From Macrococcus equipercicus (GTDB lineage Bacteria > Bacillota > Bacilli > Staphylococcales > Staphylococcaceae), in the NCBI RefSeq assembly GCF_004359525.2, contig NZ_SCWC02000008.1, forward strand, positions 21,649 to 85,648: 64,000 nt of DNA. The letters are read 5' to 3'. Below are positions 1-8,372 of this stretch, piece after piece. The notes under the pieces are model-generated. The model ran no database searches. It was not told the DNA's origin and saw only the letters and a list, made by a program, of their open reading frames with translations. Each line of letters opens with the position of its first letter. Within the stretch, counting starts at the first letter, position 1. Both the position numbers and the translations under genes were made by a program.

Positions 1-53
1 GGCCGAATGTCCATGTCATGATTACAAGTGATGGTTAACTGAACACAGAACCG

Positions 54-83
54 AACGCCTCTATAACAGGCGTTATTTTTTTT
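54..83 (+). terminator. Terminator of the gene upstream of the window
   Basis: AACGCCT and AGGCGTT form a 7-bp stem followed by a run of T. It ends transcription of a gene whose last codons lie in the first bases of the window. Two frames could hold that 3' end, with stops at 29-31 and 36-38. The fragment is too short to identify the protein. Confidence 0.8.
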
Positions 84-133
84 ATCAAAAATGTATAATG
101 TAAATAAAGTGTAATGAATTGAGGGGGAGTAAG

Positions 134-613
134 ATGGAAACAATTTATATGGCAGGCGGCTGTCTCTGGGGCGTGCAGGCCTTTATTAAGACGATTCCGG
201 GTGTAGTGAAGACAGAAGCGGGCAGAGCGAACGGCAGCAGCCGAACACTTGACGGAGACTATGACGGTTATGCGGAGTGCGTCAAAACCGTGTTTGATCC
301 GGAAGTACTCTCACTTTATGAATTATTGGGCGAGTTCTTTCAGATCATTGATCCGTACAGTGTGGATAAGCAAGGCATCGATGTCGGCAGGAAGTATAGA
401 ACGGGCATCTACAGCGAAGACGATGATCATTTGGAGGCAGCGGCATCCTACATTACAGAGCGTCCAGATGCAAGCCGTATTAAAGTCGAAGTACTGCCGC
501 TCATGAATTATATCCCGAGTGCGGAGGAACATCAGCATCATCTTGATAAGTTTCCGGACCATTACTGTCATATCCCGGTGGACTTAATGAACAAGCACCG
601 TACCGGCAATTGA
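134..613 (+). CDS. msrA: Peptide methionine sulfoxide reductase MsrA (divergent)
   Basis: Reduces methionine-S-sulfoxide in oxidised proteins in the cytoplasm. The product of 159 residues carries the MsrA active site GCLW with catalytic Cys10 (usual form GCFW) and the family blocks around YAEC, QGIDVGRKYRTGIY and AEEHQHHLDKFP. The usual GHAE and HDPT motifs read GYAE and IDPY, so this is a divergent member. A Cys in the C-terminal DHYCH could resolve the disulfide. I chose the ATG at 134 because GAGGGGG lies at 121-127; an in-frame TTG at 119 precedes that site. No msrB lies beside it in the window. Family call firm; substrate preference inferred. Confidence 0.88.
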   Translation: METIYMAGGCLWGVQAFIKTIPGVVKTEAGRANGSSRTLDGDYDGYAECVKTVFDPEVLSLYELLGEFFQIIDPYSVDKQGIDVGRKYRTGIYSEDDDHLEAAASYITERPDASRIKVEVLPLMNYIPSAEEHQHHLDKFPDHYCHIPVDLMNKHRTGN

Positions 614-638
614 CACTGACTCATCAACTCAATGATTA

Positions 639-653
639 TGATAATTATTCTCA
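639..653. promoter_or_regulatory. Fur-like box upstream of the metal ATPase
   Basis: TGATAATTATTCTCA matches the 7-1-7 Fur consensus TGATAATNATTATCA at all but one defined position. A further partial match (TTATTCTCAATTAGATAA) follows at about 664-681. It lies in the AT-rich promoter region of the ATPase at 773. Binding by Fur is inferred from the sequence. Confidence 0.55.
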
Positions 654-710
654 ATTATAATATATTATTCTCAATTAGATAATTTAATTGACTATTATTA
701 CTTATACAGA

Positions 711-725
711 TTATAATTATTATAA
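711..725. promoter_or_regulatory. PerR box upstream of the metal ATPase
   Basis: TTATAATTATTATAA is a perfect match to the PerR consensus TTATAATNATTATAA. It sits 47 bases before the start codon of the P1B-4 ATPase, where a repressor would block transcription. In Bacillus subtilis the iron exporter gene pfeT is under PerR control, which fits the downstream gene. Confidence 0.7.
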
Positions 726-772
726 ATAAGGGATGGTTATCTATACTCGATGAATGATAAGGAGTGATAGAC

Positions 773-2653
773 ATGTTTAACTATTTAATGAGATCAAGGC
801 AGGGCCAGTTTCTGTTGATTGGTATTCTGTTCACTATACTAGGTTATATTTTATCCGGCATTAACATGCAGTTAAGCCGATTTCCGTTTTATATCGCTAT
901 ATTCTTCTTAGGATTTTACGCGGCAAAGGAAGCAGTTGTTGAAACGATTCAGGCAAAATCACCGAACGTCGATCTGTTGATGATTCTTGCCGCGCTCGGC
1001 GCTGTCGTGATCAACTATGAGTCTGAAGGGGCGGTTCTGCTGTTAATATTCGCGGGAGCAGAAGCGCTGGAAGACTACGCGTCAAACAAATCAACGAATG
1101 CTATATCAGAACTGATGGCGCAAGTGCCGGATACCGCACACGTATTAAAAGCGAACGGTGAAATCATTAAAGTGCTGACTGATGAACTGCAAGTCGGAGA
1201 TATAGTCGTTGTATCGAAAGGCGAGCAGATTCCGATTGACGGTATGATAGACCGCGCGGCGATGGTCAATGAATCAGCGCTGACAGGTGAAGCAGTTCCT
1301 GTCGAGAAAGAAAGCGGCGCAGAAGTATTTGCCGGAACAATCAATGAAGGCAACGTCTTCTATCTGCGGGTGAACAAATTAAGCAGTGAGACTGTGTTCT
1401 CAAATATTATCCGGATGGTTGAAGAAGCACAGAACAGACCATCGAAAGTATCGAAGTTCATCGACCGGATCGAAGCAAAGTATGTCATCGGTGTGCTGAT
1501 TGCCGTACCAATCTTTATCTTTATTCTGTATTATTTCAATCATCTCGGCTTCCAGGAAGCGTTCTACCGAGGAATGGTGCTGCTGACAGTCGCAAGCCCA
1601 TGTGCCTTAGTAGCATCCGCAACACCTGCTACGCTCAGTGCCATCAGTAACGGTGCGAAAAATGGTGTGCTGTTCAAAGGCGGTGCTGCCATGGAAGCAC
1701 TCAGCAGAATGGACGTATTATACAGCGACAAAACAGGGACGCTGACGCTCGGCGAATTCCAAGTGACCGATTATGAGGTACCGGAAGATGTCTTAAAAGA
1801 AGTTGTCTATATGGAACAGCAATCCAGTCATCCGATTGCACAGGCTATCGTCACGGGGTTCAAAGAACTGAATCTCGATACGGTTGATCAGACACAGCCT
1901 GTTGAAGAGAAAACAGCTTCCGGCTTAGTTAAAGGTGCTATTAAAGTCGGTAAACCGTCAGCATTTGCCGGTTACCGGGATAACCATCACTATCAGGCAA
2001 AAGCAGCTGAAGGGAAGACGACTGTTCTCGTCAGCAAAGGTGATGACATCGTCGGTTATTTCTCACTTGCTGACCAGGTGCGTCAAGAATCGGTGTCAGC
2101 AGTATCGGGATTCCAGCAGCAGAATATCGATGTCATTCTACTTACCGGTGATAATGAACAGGTGGCTAAAAAGGTCGCTGATGAAGTCGGTATTACGCAC
2201 TATATTCCGTCGTGTCTGCCGGAAGACAAAATTAACTATGTCACTGCCAGCCAGAAGAACAACAAGCTGGTTGGTATGATCGGTGATGGTATCAATGATG
2301 CGCCGGCATTAGCCAGTGCAGATATCGGTATCGCGATGGGCAGCGGTTCATCGGTCGCGATGGAATCAGCTGATGTCGTCATCGTGAAAAGTGATTTATT
2401 GAAATTACTCTATAGTTTTAACTTAAGCAGAAGATTGAACAGTAAAATTATGATGAACGTTGTATTTTCACTGTCAGTCATCGTCATTCTCGTCATACTG
2501 AATATTTTCGGCTTGCTCAGCCTGCCGACAGCCGTGCTGTTCCACGAAGGCTCGACGATACTTGTCATCCTGAACGGTCTGCTGCTGTTAAGACAGCGGA
2601 AAGAAGCAGTAGAGCGGCAATCTAGAGTAGCAGTAGATCACACTGTTAACTAA
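773..2653 (+). CDS. P1B-4 type heavy-metal ATPase, probable iron exporter (PfeT/FrvA-like)
   Basis: Inner-membrane ATP-driven metal exporter of 626 residues. It has no N-terminal metal-binding domain. Visible motifs: TGEAVP actuator loop, the SPC membrane motif near residues 275-277 (CPC in copper pumps), DKTGT near 319 with the phosphorylated Asp, the SSHP nucleotide-binding motif, GDGINDAPA, and HEGST near 591 in the last membrane helix. SPC plus HEGS/T marks the P1B-4 group, which exports Fe(II), Co(II) or Zn(II). Start: ATG at 773 with AAGGAG eight bases upstream; the in-frame GTG at 764 overlaps that site. Fur-like and PerR boxes upstream favour iron export. Single-gene unit closed by a terminator. 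Confidence 0.9.
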   Translation: MFNYLMRSRQGQFLLIGILFTILGYILSGINMQLSRFPFYIAIFFLGFYAAKEAVVETIQAKSPNVDLLMILAALGAVVINYESEGAVLLLIFAGAEALEDYASNKSTNAISELMAQVPDTAHVLKANGEIIKVLTDELQVGDIVVVSKGEQIPIDGMIDRAAMVNESALTGEAVPVEKESGAEVFAGTINEGNVFYLRVNKLSSETVFSNIIRMVEEAQNRPSKVSKFIDRIEAKYVIGVLIAVPIFIFILYYFNHLGFQEAFYRGMVLLTVASPCALVASATPATLSAISNGAKNGVLFKGGAAMEALSRMDVLYSDKTGTLTLGEFQVTDYEVPEDVLKEVVYMEQQSSHPIAQAIVTGFKELNLDTVDQTQPVEEKTASGLVKGAIKVGKPSAFAGYRDNHHYQAKAAEGKTTVLVSKGDDIVGYFSLADQVRQESVSAVSGFQQQNIDVILLTGDNEQVAKKVADEVGITHYIPSCLPEDKINYVTASQKNNKLVGMIGDGINDAPALASADIGIAMGSGSSVAMESADVVIVKSDLLKLLYSFNLSRRLNSKIMMNVVFSLSVIVILVILNIFGLLSLPTAVLFHEGSTILVILNGLLLLRQRKEAVERQSRVAVDHTVN

Positions 2654-2656
2654 ATG

Positions 2657-2693
2657 AAACCTTATTACAGCTTTTGCTGTGATAAGGTTTTTT
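2657..2693 (+). terminator. Terminator after the metal ATPase
   Basis: A long stem (AACCTTATTACAGC against GCTGTGATAAGGTT) with a short T-rich loop is followed by TTTTTT. It separates the ATPase from the dioxygenase gene. Confidence 0.9.
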
Positions 2694-2734
2694 GTTGCCG
2701 CCAGTTCATAAGAGCAGAATGAGTACTAAGTTTA

Positions 2735-2743
2735 TGGTATAAT
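2735..2743 (+). promoter_or_regulatory. Extended -10 promoter of the dioxygenase gene
   Basis: TGGTATAAT is an extended -10 element (TGn plus a perfect TATAAT) 31 bases before the ATG at 2775. No good -35 is visible, as is common for extended -10 promoters. Confidence 0.55.
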
Positions 2744-2774
2744 TTTTATACTAATTAAACAGAAGGAGTATATA

Positions 2775-3758
2775 ATGAGACAAATTTTAGGTCATCACCA
2801 TGCATCAGGCATCACAAAGGATGCATCAGACAATTATCATTTTTATGCGGAGATTCTTGGGATGCGGCTTGTGAAGAAGACGGTCAATCAAGATAGCCCG
2901 GACATGTATCACTTGTTTTTCGGCGACCGTATTGGTAACGAAGGAACAGATATCACGTTCTTTGAAATACCGATGGCAGGGCGCACGTGGCGGGGGTCAG
3001 ACAGCATCACGCGTATTTCACTGCGCGTACCGACTGACGCGGCCATCCATTATTTTAAGCAGCGCTTCGACGACTTTAATGTACCGTACAAAGAACCCGT
3101 GCGCATCAACTCACGGCTGACACTTGAATTCGAAGATTTTGATCAGCAGCGGCTCGCACTAGTCAGTGACGAGAACGAAGCGTATGTCCCGCACTATGAA
3201 CCATGGGACAACAGTCCTGTGCCGACTGAATATCAGATTGCAGGGCTCGGTCCATTCCAGCTGGATGTCAGCGATATTGACAGCTTTGAAGAAATGCTGA
3301 AAAATGTATTCAGCTACCGCATAGCACGGTCATTTGTTCATCCGGGAACAGGTGACACGATACGTGTGTACAGCGTTAATAAAGGGGGCAGCAGCGATGA
3401 GCTTCACGTGAAACATAACATCAGTGAAAGAGAACGTCCGGGACGAGGAAGCATGCATCATATTGCACTGCAGGTTAAAGATGAAGCGGAGCTGGAAGAA
3501 TGGCTGGGCTGGCTGCGTGAAAATGGGCTTATGACGTCACCGGTCATTGACCGCTTCTTCTTTAAGTCACTTTATATTACGACACCTGAACGGATTGTCA
3601 TTGAGCTGGCAACGAACGGACCAGGATTTTTGGAGAATGAGCAGGAAGCAACTTTAGGTGAACAGTTATCACTGCCGCCGTTTTTAGAAGCAGATAGAGT
3701 GGAGATTGAAAGTAGATTAGCACCTATCCGGACGACAGGCGGGTCAGCTGATGAATGA
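2775..3758 (+). CDS. Ring-cleaving dioxygenase, VOC superfamily (MhqO/MhqE-like)
   Basis: Predicted Fe(II)-dependent extradiol-type dioxygenase of 327 residues, related to the hydroquinone and catechol detoxifying proteins of Bacillus and staphylococci. Two VOC modules are visible. The N-terminal one begins with HHHASGIT. The second includes SMHHIALQV and IVIELA, which supply His and Glu metal ligands. Start: ATG at 2775 with AAGGAG. In Bacillus such genes are controlled by the quinone sensor MhqR; I see no clear MhqR operator here. The substrate is not shown by sequence. Confidence 0.85.
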   Translation: MRQILGHHHASGITKDASDNYHFYAEILGMRLVKKTVNQDSPDMYHLFFGDRIGNEGTDITFFEIPMAGRTWRGSDSITRISLRVPTDAAIHYFKQRFDDFNVPYKEPVRINSRLTLEFEDFDQQRLALVSDENEAYVPHYEPWDNSPVPTEYQIAGLGPFQLDVSDIDSFEEMLKNVFSYRIARSFVHPGTGDTIRVYSVNKGGSSDELHVKHNISERERPGRGSMHHIALQVKDEAELEEWLGWLRENGLMTSPVIDRFFFKSLYITTPERIVIELATNGPGFLENEQEATLGEQLSLPPFLEADRVEIESRLAPIRTTGGSADE

Positions 3759-3809
3759 ACTGAATTTATTGTTACGCTTTAAACCATTAAAAGGTATAGA
3801 GGTGACTCA

Positions 3810-4670
3810 ATGAATATTGCGATAGTAGGACTCGGTGTCATTGGTGGTACATTCGCGAAAGCCATTCGTAGTCATAATGAAGACCACCGTATTATGGCGA
3901 TTGATACAAACTTAGAAACATTAAAACTGGCACAGGACGAGGGATTCATCGATCACGGGGAAACCGTGAATAAGACGGTGCTGCAGCAGGCGGACCTTGT
4001 TATATTTGCGCTCTATCCAGAAGTGATGAAAGAATATGTCCGCACGCATCAAAATGATTTCAAGGCAGGGGCGATTATCACTGACACAACAGGTGTCAAG
4101 CGTACTGTCATTGCTTCGATGGCTGACGTCATCCCTGAACAGGTCGATTTCATCTTCGGACACCCCATGGCCGGCCGAGAAAAGCGTGGATTTGAATATG
4201 CTGATGCAAGTGTCTTTGAAGGTGCTAATTATGTGATTACACCGACAGACCGTAATAAGCAGGAAAATATTGACTGGTTCAAAGACTTTCTGTCTCACTT
4301 AGGATTCAAACGGGTGACGATGACAGACGCCAATACACATGATGAGATGATTGCTCATACAAGTCAGCTGACCCATGCGATTGCGGTCGCCTTGATCAAC
4401 AGTGATGACCGGTCGCATGAAACCATCCGCTTCATCGGTGACAGCTATCGTGACTTAACGCGCATTGCCAACATGAACGAAAAATTATGGCCCGAACTCT
4501 TCATGAATAACAAAGATCACTTAATCACCTATATCGAACGGTTTGAAGAAGCATTACGGGAACTGAAAACTGCGATACAGGACGACGATGCTCACAAGAT
4601 GGAACAAATATTCAAGGAATCAACAGCCCGCCGGGTGAAATTGCAGGAATCGGATTTAAGAGTAAAATAG
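3810..4670 (+). CDS. tyrA: Prephenate dehydrogenase, short form without ACT domain
   Basis: NAD-dependent oxidative decarboxylation of prephenate to 4-hydroxyphenylpyruvate in tyrosine synthesis. The 286-residue product has an N-terminal Rossmann motif GLGVIGG, the family signature FGHPMAGREKRGFEYA and the HxxxA-type stretch SQLTHAIAVAL. It stops where Bacillus and Staphylococcus TyrA continue into a C-terminal ACT regulatory domain; those proteins are about 360-370 residues. Feedback control by tyrosine may therefore be absent or different. RBS GAGGTGA precedes the ATG. It is a lone gene, not next to other aromatic pathway genes. Confidence 0.88.
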   Translation: MNIAIVGLGVIGGTFAKAIRSHNEDHRIMAIDTNLETLKLAQDEGFIDHGETVNKTVLQQADLVIFALYPEVMKEYVRTHQNDFKAGAIITDTTGVKRTVIASMADVIPEQVDFIFGHPMAGREKRGFEYADASVFEGANYVITPTDRNKQENIDWFKDFLSHLGFKRVTMTDANTHDEMIAHTSQLTHAIAVALINSDDRSHETIRFIGDSYRDLTRIANMNEKLWPELFMNNKDHLITYIERFEEALRELKTAIQDDDAHKMEQIFKESTARRVKLQESDLRVK

Positions 4671-4679
4671 TTATGACAT

Positions 4680-4710
4680 GCGCCTCTATTAAAAAGAGGG
4701 GCATTTTTTT
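4680..4710 (+). terminator. Terminator after tyrA
   Basis: TGCGCCTCT pairs with AGAGGGGCA (one mismatch) and is followed by seven T. It separates tyrA from ppdK. Confidence 0.85.
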
Positions 4711-4804
4711 AGATCGTCGCTCAGTTTTTGATTGTCATTTTATTTTTAATATGACATACTAATTAACAAATAGTATAACACATTAAATTTTGAGGTGATG
4801 AGTC

Positions 4805-7426
4805 GTGACTAAATATATTTATGCATTTGAAGAAGGCAGGCAATCAATGAAAGACCTGTTAGGCGGTAAAGGAGCCAATTTATCAGAGATGATGCGTCTA
4901 GGGCTGCCTGTGCCGAATGGTTTCACGATTACGACTGAAGCATGCATTGAATATTTGAAGCAGGGCGAGACGCTGTCAGACGAGCTGCTGGCAGAGCTCG
5001 AGACGCAGTTAAAGCGTCTGTCGGATACGACCGGCAAGGCTTTTTCTGCTGATGACAACTTACTGCTCGTCTCTGTCCGGAGCGGTGCGAAGATTTCGAT
5101 GCCGGGTATGATGGACACGATTTTGAACTTAGGATTAAATGATGACAATGTGGAGAAGCTCGCTCGAAAGACAAATGATCCGCGTTTCGCGTATGACTGC
5201 TACCGTCGTCTGCTGCAGATGTTCGGTCAAGTCGTCTATAATATTCCGATGGCAGCGTTCGATGAGTACTTCAATGAGTTCAAGCAGGAGCACGGCTATA
5301 CAAGTGACGCTGCTATTTCAGCGGACCATTTACAGACCATCTGCAGTCACTACAAGGAAGTCTATGTCGAAGAAGTGTATCAGGCGTTCCCGCAGAATCC
5401 GCTTAACCAGCTGCGTGCAGCGATCGAAGCGGTCTTCAAATCTTGGAATAACGACCGTGCCCGCGTGTACCGTGAGCTGAACGAGATTCCTCACGATATC
5501 GGCACTGCAGTGAACGTGCAGGAAATGGTGTTCGGTAACAGCGGTGACAAGAGCGGGACAGGTGTGGCATTCACGCGGAACCCGTCGACCGGTGAGAACG
5601 TATTGTACGGTGAATATTTACTGAATGCCCAAGGTGAAGATGTCGTTGCCGGTATCCGTACCCCGCAGAAAATCTCGACGTTAAACGACCAGATGCCGGA
5701 TGTCTACCAGCAGTTCGTTGATGTCACAGAACGTCTAGAAGCACATTACAAAGATATGCAGGACATTGAGTTCACCATTGAAAACGAAAAATTATATATA
5801 CTGCAGACCCGTAACGGGAAACGCACCGCAAAAGCCGCGATGAAAATTGCAGCTGATATGGTGGAGGACGGTGTATTATCGACAGCAGATGCGATAGCGA
5901 AAGTAGACGTGCGGTCAATCGACCAGCTGCTGCACCCGGCATTTCATCCGGCCGCACTGGCACATACTGAAACGATTTCAACGATCGGTCTGCCGGCGAG
6001 CCCCGGCGCTGCGACCGGCAAAGTTGTCTTCTCTGCCGCTGATGCGAAAGCCCAGGCCGCAGCTGGAGAAAAAGTCATATTGATGCGTCCTGAAACGTCT
6101 CCGGAAGATATCGAAGGGATGATTGCAGCGGAAGCCATTATTACAACACACGGTGGAATGACATCCCATGCGGCAGTCGTCGCCCGCGGCATGGGGAAAT
6201 GCTGTGTGACGGGCTGTTCCGACTTGACAATCAACACTAAAGAAAAACGCGTCATTTATCCAGGCGGCACGATTGTTGAAGGAGATATCGTCTCAGTTGA
6301 CGGTTCGACCGGCCGCGTCTATTTAGGTGAGCTTGAAACAGTGAGCGCAGAACACACGCCGGAATTTGAACAGTTCATGGAATGGGCGGCTGATGCCGGT
6401 CGGCTCAGCGTCCGCATGAATGCCGAGACAGAGGCGGATATTAAAGTCGGTTACGGCTTCAATGCTGCAGGGATCGGTTTAGTCCGTACTGAGCATATGT
6501 TCTTCGGCGCAGAACGCCTGGTTGAAATGCGCCGTTTTATTCTGTCATCTACGCAGGACGAGCGGCAGCAGGCACTGGACACCATCTTAAAATATCAGAC
6601 AGAAGATTTTGAAGCGATCTTCAAATTATCCGGAGACCGGCCGACGATTGTCCGGCTGCTTGATCCACCGCTGCATGAGTTCCTGCCGCATTCAGCAGAA
6701 GAGATCGAGACAGTCGCTGCACAGCTTGGACTGTCCTCTGACAAGCTGACAGAACGCATGAAAGAACTGCAGGAAGTCAACCCGATGCTCGGCCACCGCG
6801 GCTGCCGCCTTGCCATCACGTATCCAGAACTGTATGAAATGCAGGCAGAGGCAATCATCAGCAGTGTTATCCGACTGAAATCACAGGGTATAGAGTGTCA
6901 ACCGGAAATTATGATTCCGCTTGTTGCGACGGTGAAAGAATTCACTGAGCTGAAAGCAGTGATTCACAACAAAGTACAGGCACTTGAAGCAGCAGAAAAT
7001 ACATCTGTCAGCTACTTGATAGGAACAATGATCGAAACGCCGCGCGCGTGCCTGATTGCAGGACAGCTCGCTGAAGAATGTGATTTCTTCAGTTTCGGGA
7101 CGAATGATTTAACGCAGCTGACATACGGCTTCTCCCGCGATGATGCCGGTAAATTCATCGGTGAATATATCGACCGCGGCATTCTTGAAGTTGACCCGTT
7201 CCAGACGCTGGACGTTGCGGGTATCGGTCAGCTGATCAAGCTGACTGTCGAGCAGGCGAAAGCCGTGAAACCAGCCATTAAGATCGGTGTGTGCGGGGAA
7301 CTGGGCGGCGATGCGAAGTCTATTCAGTTCTTCAATCAACTGGCCGTTGATTACGTGTCATGTTCTCCGTTCCGTGTACCAGGAGCAGTGCTTGCGGCAG
7401 CACAGAGTCAAGTAGCAGCACAGTAG
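4805..7426 (+). CDS. ppdK: Pyruvate, phosphate dikinase
   Basis: Interconverts pyruvate, ATP and phosphate with PEP, AMP and pyrophosphate, a glycolysis/gluconeogenesis switch point. The 873 residues show the full three-part enzyme. An N-terminal ATP-grasp domain begins with FEEGRQSMKDLLGGKGANLSEM. The central swivel carries the phospho-His loop GGMTSHAAVVARGMG. The C-terminal PEP-binding barrel has GTNDLTQLTYGFSRDDAGKF and the catalytic Cys loop GVCGELGGD. Start: GTG at 4805 behind GAGGTGATG. Eleven bases separate it from ppsR, so the enzyme and its regulator form one operon. Confidence 0.95.
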   Translation: MTKYIYAFEEGRQSMKDLLGGKGANLSEMMRLGLPVPNGFTITTEACIEYLKQGETLSDELLAELETQLKRLSDTTGKAFSADDNLLLVSVRSGAKISMPGMMDTILNLGLNDDNVEKLARKTNDPRFAYDCYRRLLQMFGQVVYNIPMAAFDEYFNEFKQEHGYTSDAAISADHLQTICSHYKEVYVEEVYQAFPQNPLNQLRAAIEAVFKSWNNDRARVYRELNEIPHDIGTAVNVQEMVFGNSGDKSGTGVAFTRNPSTGENVLYGEYLLNAQGEDVVAGIRTPQKISTLNDQMPDVYQQFVDVTERLEAHYKDMQDIEFTIENEKLYILQTRNGKRTAKAAMKIAADMVEDGVLSTADAIAKVDVRSIDQLLHPAFHPAALAHTETISTIGLPASPGAATGKVVFSAADAKAQAAAGEKVILMRPETSPEDIEGMIAAEAIITTHGGMTSHAAVVARGMGKCCVTGCSDLTINTKEKRVIYPGGTIVEGDIVSVDGSTGRVYLGELETVSAEHTPEFEQFMEWAADAGRLSVRMNAETEADIKVGYGFNAAGIGLVRTEHMFFGAERLVEMRRFILSSTQDERQQALDTILKYQTEDFEAIFKLSGDRPTIVRLLDPPLHEFLPHSAEEIETVAAQLGLSSDKLTERMKELQEVNPMLGHRGCRLAITYPELYEMQAEAIISSVIRLKSQGIECQPEIMIPLVATVKEFTELKAVIHNKVQALEAAENTSVSYLIGTMIETPRACLIAGQLAEECDFFSFGTNDLTQLTYGFSRDDAGKFIGEYIDRGILEVDPFQTLDVAGIGQLIKLTVEQAKAVKPAIKIGVCGELGGDAKSIQFFNQLAVDYVSCSPFRVPGAVLAAAQSQVAAQ

Positions 7427-7437
7427 GAGGTCTTGAT

Positions 7438-8247
7438 TTGAACGACCACGAACTAACGATATTTGTCGTCTCGGATTCTATCGGCGAGACAGCGCAGCGC
7501 ATGATTCATGCGACACTCACCCAGTTTCCGATGCTTGATTCTGTCGTCATTAAGAAGTTCCCTTTTATGAAGGATAAGGAACAGTTCCAGAACATACTGG
7601 AGCTCGCCAAAAGCAGCAATGCGATATTAGTGACGACACTTGTTGACCAGGAGCTGAATCAGCTGGGCCTTAAGTTTGCAGCAGACTACGGCATTCCTTA
7701 TGTTGACTATTTGTCAGGGCTGATCCATATTATTCAGCAGCAGACGAACGTCGAACCGTTATTAGAAAGCGGGGCGCTGCGGAGGCTCGACAGCACATAT
7801 TTCAAACGGATTGAAGCGATGGAATATTCGGTGAAGTACGATGACGGTAAGAACTTCAATGATTTAAGCGAAGCAGATGCAGTGATTGTCGGTGTGTCAC
7901 GGACATCAAAGACACCGCTCAGCATGTATCTTGCCAACAAAGGCTATAAAATAGCGAACATCCCGCTTGTGCCGGAAGTACCGCTGCCGGAAGCGCTGTT
8001 CAAGCAGCACTTGAAAGTATTCGGTCTTACGGCAGGTCCGAACTATATTATGAATATTAGAACGGAACGGGTGAAGATATTGGGGCTGCAGGGGCCGGCT
8101 GACTACAATAACTTACAGCGTATTAAAGAAGAGCTGATATACGCAGAAGAAGTGTTTGAACGGCTGAACGCGATAGTGATCAATACAGAATACAAGTCGA
8201 TTGAAGAATCAGCCTTTTATATTGAGAAGTATTTAAACCGTTCTTAG
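7438..8247 (+). CDS. ppsR: PPDK regulatory kinase/phosphorylase (DUF299 family)
   Basis: Bifunctional protein that inactivates PPDK by ADP-dependent threonine phosphorylation and reactivates it by phosphorolysis. The 269 residues match the family length. The P-loop-like motif GVSRTSKTPLSMYLA, the N-terminal VVSDSIGETA and the GLTAGP segment are all present. Start: TTG at 7438 with GGAGG at 7426-7430, the only start correctly spaced from that site; the reading frame stays open upstream inside ppdK. Its position right after ppdK supports the target assignment. Confidence 0.92.
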   Translation: MNDHELTIFVVSDSIGETAQRMIHATLTQFPMLDSVVIKKFPFMKDKEQFQNILELAKSSNAILVTTLVDQELNQLGLKFAADYGIPYVDYLSGLIHIIQQQTNVEPLLESGALRRLDSTYFKRIEAMEYSVKYDDGKNFNDLSEADAVIVGVSRTSKTPLSMYLANKGYKIANIPLVPEVPLPEALFKQHLKVFGLTAGPNYIMNIRTERVKILGLQGPADYNNLQRIKEELIYAEEVFERLNAIVINTEYKSIEESAFYIEKYLNRS

Positions 8248-8258
8248 ACGACCAGCGG

Positions 8259-8290
8259 AAACATAGCAGATGCTATGTTTCTTTTTTTTA
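8259..8290 (+). terminator. Terminator of the ppdK-ppsR operon
   Basis: AAACATAGCA pairs with TGCTATGTTT around a two-base loop and is followed by a long T run. Confidence 0.9.
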
Positions 8291-8372
8291 GTAACTGCTA
8301 CATATCGAGGGCGAGTATGTTACTATACATAAGTAAGTTTTTGAAGCGATTACATTAGGAGGACTAAAATAG

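Noticed and set aside
8338..8353. cre site before the amino acid permease (TTGAAGCGATTACA)
   Set aside because: It lacks one base relative to the cre consensus, so the half-sites are out of register.
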